From Xiphophorus maculatus (lineage: Eukaryota; Chordata; Actinopteri; Cyprinodontiformes; Poeciliidae), in NCBI RefSeq assembly GCF_002775205.1, contig NC_036454.1:2039382-2103381 (forward strand): a DNA stretch of 64,000 nucleotides, read 5' to 3'. Shown piece after piece: positions 43,401 through 55,435 of this stretch. Position 1 is the stretch's first letter; each line of letters begins with the position of its first letter. The position numbers were made by a program, and so were the translations under genes. The notes under the pieces were generated by a model. It was not told the origin of the DNA. It did not search any database and worked only from the letters and a program-made list of their open reading frames with translations.

Positions 43401-46080
43401 GACAAAATGCAGGCTGGACCTGGACCCGACGTGGCGCTCTGTGGAAGGTTAACATCAAGGTTGAGGTTGGAGTTTTGTTTCCACAGAGCCACCGGGGATT
43501 TAAAGGGTTTTTAGATCTGTGGGGTTTTAACTATGTGTTGTCCACCATTTCTAATCAGGGAGAAACTAAAATATAACCAGCTGTTATTGTAACTATTTAT
43601 TGTGTTTTTTAGTATCCTTGACCTGATTATGTAATGTATTGTTAGATTATTGTATAATAAATGTTTTGTTAAAAATCAAAAAAAAAAAAATCTTCTTCTT
43701 CTTCTAATCCGTCTGCAGATCACAAAGATTCTGAAGAAGCAGCTCCTCCGCCTGGAGCAGATCGGCTTCCTGTCTCCACCCGATGTCCACCGACTGATCC
43801 ACGCCAAGGCCATGGTAACGTCCGCATGTCCCCACACGTCCCCTCTGACTTCATCATCACACTCCTCCTCTTCCTCCTCCAGATGTTGAACCAGTCTCTG
43901 CTGGCCAACCGGCGCAGCTCGGCCCGGCTGGTTCTGCTGCTGCAGGACCAGATCCTCCAGCAGGAGTTGGTTCTCCGTCTGCACTGGGAGGAGAGTCTGG
44001 ACCACTGGAGGACAGGCCGGGTGGAGGAGATGCTGGAGGAGCTGAGGTAGGGGGAGGTCCGAAAGTCCGGTGGGTCCAGAGACGATCAGAACCAGCTGCT
44101 GCAGAGCTTTAACTGGGTTTTATTAACAGATGATAAGAAGATCCACTGGTCAGAACCGGTCTGGGTTCTGTTCCCGCTGCGGTCAGAACTAATTGTTGTC
44201 CTGATTCTGGTTCTGATCTGAAGCAGATTTGGTCAGAACCAGTTGTACTCCTGGTTCTGCCTTTGGTTCTGGTTCAGCCCATCTGTGTTCCAGAACCGTG
44301 TGCAGCAGCAGGGAAGGGGAGCGGAACCTGTTCTCGGATCAGATGAAACAGAACCAAGAGGTTCTGGTCCAGCAGCGCTCCGAGGTCATCTACAAGATCT
44401 GGTACCAAGCTGCTTCCTGTCTCTCAGCACAGGCTCCGCCCCCTGCTCTCTCCACCAATCACCTTCCTTCCCTCCATGTTCCAGCTCTCTGGTCCCGCCC
44501 ACCTGCTCCGTAGCTCTGGCTTCTAATTGGTTCAACGAGCTGACGGCCGTCAACCAGCAGATTGGTGGGTTGGGGACACGTCCAGGGTCCGTCCTCACGT
44601 CTGTCCTCACGTCCGTCCTCCTGTCCTCACGTCTGTCCTCATGTCCGTCCTCCTGTCCTCATGTCCGTCCTCCTGTCCTCACGTCTGTCCTCACGTCCGT
44701 CCTCCTGTCCTCATGTCCGTCCTCCTGTCCTCATGTCTGTCCTCATGTCCTCTGTCTCCAGCTGGTCTCCATGCCGACATGCGAGAGCAGCTGCAGAGGT
44801 TTTATGAAGATACCTGGCAGCGTTACCGGGCCGAGGCGCAGCGCTCCCAGGTGAGATCTGACCGACCAGAACCAGAACTCCAACAGAACCTTCCAGAAGT
44901 TCCTGCTGTCAGTTACAGCCGTCTTCCTGCAGGAGGCGCTGTCGACGCTGCAGCTGTCTGACCAGCAGGTGGAGGACATCGCGTCCTCTCGGCTCCTCCC
45001 TCTGATTGGACAACAACAGAGAGACGACGAAGAGCGATTGGCTGGTTTAGACGTTGGTCACACAAACTTCCCTCTGTCTGTCCCCATGTCTGTCCACCTG
45101 TCCTCTAGCTGTCCCCTGTCCTCAGGAGTGCCGTGACAGCGTGGACCGCCATGTCCTCGGGGTCAGCAGGTGGGTGTCTGAGGTGATGCGCGCCGTAGCG
45201 TTGCTATGGGAGACGCACTGCCGCCGAGTGAAGAGGAGAGAAGAAGAGCTGGAGGCACAGGGACAGCTGGTGAAGCAGACGCAGCAGCTGCTGGTGGAGG
45301 TGAGTCCTCTGACCTCTGACCCTTGACCTGTGAGGGGGAGGGGTGGTGGGCATCCTCCCATGATGCTTTGCTGTTTCCCAGAGGATGATGGGGCCTGTGG
45401 ACGCCGTGTTGGCGGCGCTGCGTCAGGAGAGCAGACAGGAGGTTCTGGACTTGTGTCTGGACCAAGTTCTGGAGCAGCTGAAGGACATCCGGGACAGGTG
45501 GGACGGGTTTGACGGGTGGGACGGGTTTGACGGGTGGGACGGCAGCTGCAGTCCGGTGAGGACGTCCAGGTGTCTGACCGTCTCTGTCCCGTCCAGCTGC
45601 AGGCCGTCTCTGACCCAGCAGTGCGACCTCCTGGACCAGCTCCCTGCCGTCCTCATGGAGGAGCTGTACGCCTACAGTAACGCCGTCAGCTCCTTCTTCA
45701 GACTCAGCCATCGACACAGACCGGTAACCACGGAAACGCACAGGCGACATCTAGGTCGGTTTTTCTCACTGACCTGCTCTCATGGCCTTTTCCTCCTCAG
45801 AGTCTAGCGGACTTGCCCAACGTCTCGGTGTCGTCCATCAGAACCGGATTGGACCAGGGTCGGTCTGACTGGGCCGACTCAGACTTTGACTGGTCCGTTC
45901 CTGCCTCACCTTGTCTCCGTCTTTCCAGAATCGTCCTCCCACTCAGAGATGTTCCACCCGAGAAGCGAGTTGATCAGCAGAGAAGCCGGTTACTCCTTCA
46001 GCACCCTCAGGTTCCTGAGCGAGGTGAAGCTGATTGGCTGCTCAGCTCAGTGACATCAGCGACTCTGACGCACCTGTAAG

Positions 46081-46122
<42 letters not shown>

Positions 46123-46530
46123 GCAGCGTCCTCGCTGAGCCAACTGTACAACAGCAGCACCACCAACTTTACATCGTCAGGGGGTGTGGTCTACACCGGC
46201 CCCGCCTTCAGATGCCCCGCCCCCGACCTGCCTGACTTCATTCAGGAAACACACCTGAGCGTGTTTCCTGTGGAGCTCCTCAGCCACACCCTGACCAGGT
46301 GGACGTCCGTCTGTCCACTCACGTCCTCACAGGGACAAGCCGTCTCACCCTGTCTGTCTGATCGTCCAGGACCCGGATTCTGGTTCTGGACCACATCGAG
46401 CAGAGCTTCAAAGACCTTCTCGGCTCGGCTGTTGCCATGGTGACGGAAAAGAAGGAAGTGGTTCGATTGGAGCACGAACTCTCGCTGACACCAGAATACG
46501 TCCGGACCCAAATATACGAGCCTCGGCTCG

Positions 46531-46591
<61 letters not shown>

Positions 46592-48348
46592 GCACGTACG
46601 CATGCACGCACGCACGCACGCGCGCGCACACTGGGTGGCTTACACCAACATTCTGAGTAACATTAACATAATAATCAATAAGGTAATAATAGTCCAAATT
46701 AACTGAAAAACAAATTTCTGCACTTTAAATTGACCCTAATTAACTATAATTAACTATAATTAACCTTAACTGTGTGTTATTCCAAAATTGTCCTCCAATC
46801 AGAGTAGCTCACCTTAAACAAGTTGAATTAAGTGTAAAAAGTATTTGGTAAACTACTGAAGTACTGAGTAACTGATCAGAACACCTGATCTAATAATGTG
46901 ACCTCTGACCTCCAAAAGTGTCAAAGTTATGGGAACTTCCTGGTATATTAAAGATTATCATCAGAATATCTATAGAAATAAGCTGTTAGATTTGGAGGCT
47001 GGTTCTAGAACAATTTCTAGGATATTCTGTTTGTTTATGGCAACAGTTAAAGAATGAGACAAAAACAGAGAAAATATTTCATCATTTCAGATAATAATCA
47101 GCCAGAGATCCAGGCTGCAGATCCAGCAGATAAAAGTTCAGCAGTATAATGTTTAATTCAATGTTAAAGTAAAATTATGAAGGTTAGAATAATTCACGCC
47201 TGAGTATTAACACAAGACATTTATTTAGTGTAATTTCGGTGGTTCCCCCTCGGCCCCCGTCTAGATCCGCCCCTGGGCTGCAGCTCTGTGGCTGGAGCAT
47301 TTTTGGTTAGCATGATTTTTTTTTACTGGTAGGAAGTCAGATTATCCAAACTGATAAACAACATTAATAAAATAACAGTGAACATTAAATGACCACTGAA
47401 CAATGAATTCATAAAATATATCAATATTTCTAAATAAAACATACAGAAAGATCTAATGAACCTTTTTAGAGGAGAAAATATTTCGTTTATTGTTTCTATT
47501 AGTATGATTTGTTCTTTAAAAGGCCGTTTATTTTGGCTGATATTATTATTCAATAAGCAAATAATCAAACCATAACAGTCGACTAAAAGCACAATAAGAA
47601 ATCGAATCCTAGTTAAATGTTGTTACCATGTCAACCTCAGGAGATGATTGAGGATGAAGAGACGCTGATGTCTGGTTCTGTAGGTTCTGTAGGTTCTGTA
47701 GGTTCTGTAGGTTCTGACGGGTCTGCGGTTCCCCTCCTGATCCAGTCATACAGCAGCACACGGCGCCACCGACATTTTCTAAAGGCCTTTATTTATCCTC
47801 CCTGACATTATTGAGCCTCTTTCCTCACGTCTGTGTTTTTAAAAGCAGTTAGAGTCTAGCGCTGCAGCAACCTGCAGCAACCTGCAGCAACCTGTAGCAA
47901 CCTGCAGCAACCTGCAGCAACCTGCAGCAACCTGTAGCAACCTGCAGCAACCTGCAGCAACCGGCAGCAACCTGCAGCAACCTGCAGCAACCTGCAGCAA
48001 CCTGTAGCAACCGGCAGCAACCTGCAGCAACCTGCAGCAACCTGCAGCAGTCTGTTCTAAGGACAGAGAATCGGGTCGAGGACGTTTTAAAAAGAATCGG
48101 GTTGATAGCAGCTCGCCGGGCTGCGTAGTGTCCGTCTCTAGGCAACCGTGACGTTCAGCGCGGTCCGTAGCGTTTTGGGGTCCTTTAGCTCCCGCCATCA
48201 GAATTTAGCTGACCTTAATATTTCCTGTGTTTTATTTTGGTCATTATTGTTTAGTGTTGATGTGTTTGATAGGCGTTTCTTTAGGACAGTTAAGCATCGG
48301 TTCAATACGGGACGGGTGGCAACCCTAGATGCTACATACGTTGACTTC

Positions 48349-48412
<64 letters not shown>

Positions 48413-51400
48413 TTGAGCTGCAGCTCCACCGGCAGCTTGTAGACACTTTCTCTGAGGACGTCTCGAACATCCTGACCTCCTGCAGGAGAGAGCTCCACGA
48501 TCTCCAGGTCTCCATCCATAAGAAGAACCTGGAGCTGTTTGACCTTTTGACCTCCCATAAGACGACGCTCCAGGAGCTGCAGACCTCCATACAGAGAGAC
48601 CACCAGATCGTCCTCCTGGTGCCGTTCAGGAAACGGTAAGCCCTGACCCGCCGTCCGCCGCCGGCCTGCAGCTGGAGGCTCTGATCTGCCCTGTGTGTGT
48701 CAGTCTGGAGGTCTTTGGCGCCGCCCTGCAGGAGCAACTGGACCGGCACGCCGAGGACACCCTGCGGTGCCAGACCAACTTCAAGCGGATGATCCGCGGC
48801 CTCCTGGAGGAGGCCAGGAAGAAAGCGGCAGAGCTGCAGAAGTCCTTCAGGTAGCTTCAGCTTCAGCTTCAGCTCAGGCAGCAGGAGGAGCACAGACCTT
48901 CATCCTCCTCCTCTTCCTCCTGCAGGACGTTCAAAGAAGGAGGAGACTACGCTCCCCAGGAGGTGAAGGTGTTTCAGAAGAAGATGAAGGAGGAAATCAA
49001 GCGGCTCAGTTCCACTGAGGACTCCATCTTCTCTGATCTGGAGGTGTTTGAGTCCAAGAGTCTGCTGCAGGTGAGTCCATGTCCTGAGGGAGTCCGTGTC
49101 CCCTGCAGCCGGTCCTCACACGTCCAACCGTCTCCGTCCCTCTGCAGCTCCGCAAGGTGCTGGCTCCGCTGGACGACAAGTTCTCCTCCCTGCAGGCGGA
49201 GGTGATGTTCACTGAGGAGGTCCAGAAGATCATCAGCAGGACACAGATCCAGATCAAGGCCGAGGTGGCTGTCCTCTGTCCCCTGACCTCTGTCCTCTGT
49301 CCCCCGTCTGTCCCTGTCACCTGGTGTCCGTCCGTCCACCTCTAACCGTCTTTACGTCCTGCAGGCGGCCAGCAGCAACCTGCAGCAGTCTGGGCTCAGC
49401 GGCCGGCTGCAGGAGCTGAGGGAGATGACGACCAACCTCCAGGTACGGCTGACCCCTGGGGGCCCGGGGCCCTCCCAGACCCCCATGAAGCTCCGCCCCT
49501 GCCCCGGGGCCCACAGTGTTTGGCTGCTGCTGTGATCCACTGTTGGCCTGTTTTTGTAGATATAAAGGAAACAGATTGGATCATAACCTTGGAGTTTCTA
49601 TGATATTCACAGTATTTCAGTTTAAAAGCTTTAACTTTTGGGTGTCCAAACTTTTTGTCTCATGGGCCAAAATAGTCGAGTTAAAAGTAAAGAATAGGCC
49701 AAGAAAAAAAAAGACAAGCAAATAAAATAGTCCAATTTTGTTTCTGTTTGTTTTGGTTATTCATCATAAATTAAAAGGATTTTAAACATTTTCTGTTTGA
49801 AAAGAAAAGCTTCTAGTTTTCTGGTTCTTTTCAGCTCAAGTGATTTTTTAAAATTCAGAATATTTAATTTTTTTCATATTTTTAATATTTTGGAACAGTT
49901 AGAAGCTAATGCTAACAAAACGTGACACATTGACCAGAGTCCTGAGGTTCAGGCCTGCGTGATGCAGCAGGATTAGCTCTGTGTTTGGCTAGTTAGCTTA
50001 GCTGCTACCTGCAGTCTGCAGCCAAACCAACATGCAGTTTCATCACATTAGTTTTCTTGCTCCACCTCTTCTCTGTGGTTTGTCTTTTGGAACCAGACAG
50101 TTTGGCCCTGATGCTTCCTGATGTTTCCTGATGTTTTCTAATGTTTCCTGATGTTTTCTGATGTTTTCTGATGTTTCCTGATGTTTCCTGATGTTTTTGG
50201 ACTCATCAGCAGAGCGCGGCTCCTCAAGCTGTGCATTTTCTGCTGTCAGCTAAATTAGTGCAGAATTTTGGTTGTTAGGGAATTATTTTATTACCTATTA
50301 GTTAAAAAAATGTTAAAATATCCATTTTTTCTTGGTCTTTACTACGGCGCCCTGAGACTCCTGGCGCCCTGAGACTCCTGGCGCCCTGAGCACCTGCCTT
50401 TACGGCTCAAACATGGGGGAGACCTGCTGCTGGTTCTGGTTGATTCTGCCTCCCGTCTCTCTCCAGGCGTCGCCGGATCAGATCTGCAGGTCGTTCTGGT
50501 CGGTGAAGGAGGAGATAAAGTCGCGCTGCAGCTACTTGGGTTATAAGAAGGTAACTTCAGCTGAAGAGGCAAAAAGAGACACAAATGTCACATATTGTCT
50601 TATATTATCTATATGTTTAGATAAATATCTAATTTAGAAAATATGTTGTAATTTTTCTAGACTGCCTATATTATCTCTCTGTCTTTGAATTTAAGCAACA
50701 AAAAACAGAGAATATAGAAAGAAGAGGATTTATAGTTTTATTCTTCTGTGGGAAAGAAAATGATCTAGAATTAAAAGAACAGATTTGTGGCCCTTGAGTT
50801 TTTGTGGGATCTCTGAATGTCCTAAATCTGGTTCGTCGGTTCAGCTGGTGGAAACGGATCCGGTGTTAGAATCCAGTTTATTCTGAAACCAGGCCTTTGA
50901 AAAAATTCATAATTTTAAATCGTAAAATGGAAAAAGCAGCACAAAGTATTCATCCAGGTTTTTGCTTTGAATTCAATTTATTTTAATAGTAAAGGAGAAC
51001 AAAAACTCAGAAACTTTCACTGAAATGCAGACGAGGCACAAGCATTTAATAAACGGAACCAAATCCAGATAACTGAAAATACACAAAAATCTGGAAAAAG
51101 ATGATAAAACAGAGGATATGGTTTGTTGTTTTTAATGAACAAAACCTTTTTATGTTTTAAATCTACAATCATTTACAGAATCTGCAGAAATCTGACTGCT
51201 TTGCTTATTTTATTAAAATGTTAGGCTCAGTTTATGCTTCTGTTTGTTAGTTTATTTATAATAGATAAAAATAAAACAATGAAATAGTTTTAGTAATATA
51301 AATAAAAAGAAAAATACAAAACGTGCCTTGGATTGGGCAGCCCTGGTGAAGAGGAGCACTTCCTGTTTATCTTATAACAGTAACAGGAAGTTGCTGCCTC

Positions 51401-51902
51401 TCCTCTCACCTGCTAGCCGTTAGCTCATCAGCCCAGGTCTTTTGTTCATCATTCAGCCTCCTCAGTGTTTAAGCTTCTCTTTTTCAGTCATTATTGCCCG
51501 GATCCTCCCGTCTCTTCCTCGTGTCGCCCTTGCAGGTTTTTTTGATTTTTGTTTTTTTCCGTGGCTCTCTTTGATTTTTGTACGTCTGTTTTCCATATTC
51601 GTTCATGAAATCTTCAGATTCGGCGGCCGCCTCTGTCTCTGTCTCTGGTCCATCAACACTTCATGACAAGTTTCATCTGGAATAAAACCAACAGCTGTCA
51701 AGCACGGTGGTGGGGGTGTGATGCTCTGGGACTCTTTACAGTGATTAACGGAACCATGAATTCTGACTGACCCAAACCTCAGACTGACTTTATGAAATCT
51801 TTCTGAGTGGTCTAGTCAAAGTCTTGCTGCTGCAGGAGTGTGAACAGGAAAACCTGGCAGTCTGCCTGAATTAGATCCGTCCTTTAGGGCAGAGCGCTTG
51901 GT

Positions 51903-51933
<31 letters not shown>

Positions 51934-54900
51934 TCAGGACTCGGTGCTGCGGGACAGTTTTGCTCTGTCCAGAACCAAGGTCCGAGGCGCCGGCCTGCGG
52001 CGCTGCCGGTCCGCCACGGAGCTGCGTGAGGAAACAACCGTCAGGTTTGTAGAGCAGCTGCAGCTCCGCCTGCGCAGCTTCACACACGTCATGGTTCTTC
52101 TCCTCCTGAACCCGGCAGGTTCTGCTTCGTCCAGGAACAGAAATCAAAAACGGTAGAAGGTGAGCAGCAAACGGCGCCCCCTGCTGGAGCGTCTAGGATC
52201 AGGTCTCTGGTGAGACGCTGAGCAGCTCAGGAGTTTCATGGGCAGTAAAACGGTTTCTGTGTGCAGAGCAGAGCTCCGTCGTGCACCAGAGGAGCACCAA
52301 CTCGACCCGCAAACAGAGGTAGGCACCCACCGACCCAACGGGCCCCCAGCAGAACCCCGGGTTCTGATGGAACCAGAGACCGGCCCGTCCGTCACTATTT
52401 ATTCTGTTTTAAATCATAATAATTGATAAATAAACACAAACATACAAGCAGACAAAATAAATACATATATAAATAAATTATTTTTAAATTTTTTACAGCA
52501 ATTAGTCAAAATATTTATTTACAGTTTATGAATATTTCATTCCAGGATAAATATTTCCTAAACATCCCAACATGTTTTAATATCAACCTTTTCAGAAAAA
52601 CAAAAAGTCCTGCAGCACAGAAAGCAATTCTTATGAAATATGTATAATTATATGGAAATGCCAGAAGAGTTCATGGTTTTTAATTAAAACCAAACAATTG
52701 ATAGTAAAAATTCTTTTTATCTCAACTTGTATAGATTTAATATTTGTGAGTAAAGCCACATAAAATTACTGTGAAGAAGAAAAACTGGATCATATTTAGT
52801 TTGAATGTGTGAACCGTCAGGCCGTCGGTCTATGGATTGTCTTCAGGACCGACGTCTTTGCTTCACAACATTTTCTCCTGTTTTCTGGATTTAGCAAATA
52901 TTTTTCCACAATAAGAACTTTATATTTGCTCTCTAATGACGAAGCTCTCAGACTAAAAGACTTTTAGAACGGAGCTGATCATTCATTCTTTAAACTGAAA
53001 TTATAATTTTTATAAATTGTAAAGCAGAAAGATTTGTTTCTTCCAGATTCAGAAAACTGAAGTCACTATAATTACCGACCCATTTGGTTTTATAATATTA
53101 CTGTGTAAACAGAACCAGCCACCCAGGCGGTTCTGGTCTTCAGGTTCTGTTTGGTTCTGCTGTGTGTGTCTCAGTCTGAGGAGGAGCTCCAGGCCCAACA
53201 AATCAGAAGCCATCACCGACATGAGGACCAAGAGGAAGTATCAGATTTTTGGAACCAAACCGGAACCGGAGCTGAGCTCACAGTAAGTCTGAATATTTCC
53301 CATCCCGTCCCACCGGGTCAGAGGTTCTGGAACGTTTTCATCCCAGTTTCACTGAATAAGAGAAGAAAAAATCCTGTTGAGTTCAGGCTCCTCCCAGAAT
53401 TCAGTCATTAACCGTCACGCTAACCTCAGAGAGCTAAGAGCTCTACAGCAGTAAAGATGGCTGCCTGGTTGTGCAGACGGTCAGCAGACGGTCAGTAAAT
53501 AGTCGGCAGACGGTCAGCAGACGGTCAGCAGACGGTCAGTAGACGGTCAGCAGACGGTCAGTAAATAGTCGGCAGACGGTCAGCAGACGGTCAGCAGACG
53601 GTCAGTAAATAGTCGGCAGACGGTCAGCAGACGGTCAGCAGACGGTCAGCAGACGGAGGACGCTGATGACCACTGATAACTGATGGGATGTTTTTAGGGT
53701 CAACCAGTCGGATTTGGGTCGGATTCAGCTGCTGTGGTTGTAGCTCCAGGTAACGTTTCTGGAAAAGCTTCAGCCACATTTTTAACTGTCCAGAGCTCAA
53801 CAGCGCCGCCTGCAGTCATTTTTCAGACCCAACTCGTCCAGAACGGACCGGTAGAGTTAAACCCGGCTCCGATTCATTGTCTCCGTGTTGCTCCTCTTCT
53901 CCCAGGTCCTTCGCCATGGCGCTGAACACCATCTTGTGGTGGTCCAACGACACCGTGCTGGAAGCTGCCAGGGTAACGGTCAGAACCTCAGAACCTGCTG
54001 CTCGGTCCGATCTGGCCCGTGACCTGTGTGTTCTCCCCTTCAGGTTTTCTACAGCACCAAGCGCGTCTCCACCTTCAGCCTGGTGCCCGAGTCGGCCGAC
54101 ATATGGGTTGAGGGCATACAGAAGAGGCTGGTGGGATACCAGGAGCAGGCCAAGAAGTTCCTGATTTCGAGCAAAGATGGTACGATGTTTGCTCACTGTT
54201 GGACCCTACCTGTTCACGTCTCACCTGTCCTCCTGTCCTCCTGTCCCAGAGGTGGTGAAGCAGCTGTCCGTGTTCAGGGAGCTGCTGGACTCCCTGCCTG
54301 AGGTCCTGATCAGCCACCATGTAGGCCAGCAGGGGGCGTGGCTTACAGAGGAGGTGGGCGTGTTCAGGAAGAGGCTGGAGGAGGAGCTGGCGGCCGGCAA
54401 GGAGCAGAAGGTGAGACGGTCAGAGTCTCTGGTCCACCTGGACGGACCCTGAAGCTGCTCTCCGTCCTCAGATGTCCAACCTGGGCCGGCTGCGGGTGTC
54501 CCTCAAGGAGGACGAGCTGCAGACGCTGGAGAGCAGGGAGGAGCGCCGGCAGCAGCAGCTGCACGACGCCATCCTCAGGTCACACCTGGAGCTGCAGGTA
54601 GGAGGGGGCGGAGCCAGGGAGGCTGCCACACCTGCAGCCCAACGCTCACTGTGTGTGTGATGCAGGAGTGTGTGAGAGAGAGAGCCGAGCAGTTTGTGAC
54701 GTTGCTGGCATCTCTGACGGAGAAGCTGCTGCACCTGCTGGACGAGGTGCTGCCGGTCGCAGGTAACCCCCACTCACCTGGAACCAGTCCACTCACCTGG
54801 AACCAGTCCGTTCACCTGGAACCAGTCCATTCACCTGGAACCAGTCTGTTCACCTGGAACCAGTCTGTTCACCTGGAACCAGTCCATTCACCTGGAACCA

Positions 54901-55370
54901 GTCTGTTCACCTGGAACCAGTCCATTCACCTGGAACCAGTCTGTTCACCTGGAACCAGTCTGTTCACCTGGAACCAGTCCACTCACCTGGAACCAGTCCA
55001 CTCACATGTTGTCCTGTGTGCTGACAGAGGGTTTTATTGGTTTTGTCGGGTTTTTGATGGATCTGTTCTTGCAGAAACGGATCCATTGAAGCCGCCTGAA
55101 GCTGAATCCCCGGAGGCAGAAGATGTTCAGGAGCCGATCAAAAGCTGGTAAAGCGACGCTCCTGATAATTCAGACAGAACGGCGTTCCCCGGTAAACTCT
55201 GGGCTCATGTGTGTGTTTAAGGACATGGCCAGGTATCACTCACCTGTTCCCAATGACGAGTGAGTCAGCAAAATCTCCTGTTACCATGACAACAGCACCC
55301 ATCAGTACAGCGAAGAGCAGCCAGAAACATGAAGCGGTCATTGAGCGCAGAGACGCTGCGTTAAAGGTGG

Positions 55371-55435
<65 letters not shown>

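Larger units (their letters stand above)
38138..43690 (+). mobile_element. Tx1/L1-clade non-LTR retrotransposon inserted in a (TTC)n tract, near full length, inactive
   Basis: A 5.55-kb LINE in the same orientation as ccdc180, inside its intron 6. It has a 5' leader, ORF1 with a zinc knuckle, ORF2 with AP-endonuclease, reverse transcriptase and a C-terminal zinc-binding region, and ends in poly(A) (43678-43690). Both sides are TTC repeat. From memory, fish Tx1-clade LINEs include families that target microsatellites (Kibi for TC, Koshi for TTC); this copy looks Koshi-like. It is broken by one nonsense codon in ORF1 and at least four frameshifts in ORF2. Confidence 0.88.

Noticed and set aside
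45126-45169. GTGGGT at 45170 as donor of a short ccdc180 exon
   Set aside because: The frame continues with strong family similarity ([16 protein letters not shown]) to a better donor at 45300.
47255-47278. CCCCCGTCTAGATCCGCCCCTG as a hAT element end
   Set aside because: Resembles a CAGGGGCGGATCTAGA-type terminus, but no opposite end or TSD was found, so no element is called.
47617-47805. Possible extra ccdc180 exon starting GAGATGATTGAGG
   Set aside because: The acceptor phase does not fit exon 19 (phase 1): the joined frame hits TGA within four codons.
47839-48198. Leu-Gln-Val-Ala-Ala repeat frame on the minus strand
   Set aside because: Artefact of the 10-bp AACCTGCAGC array.
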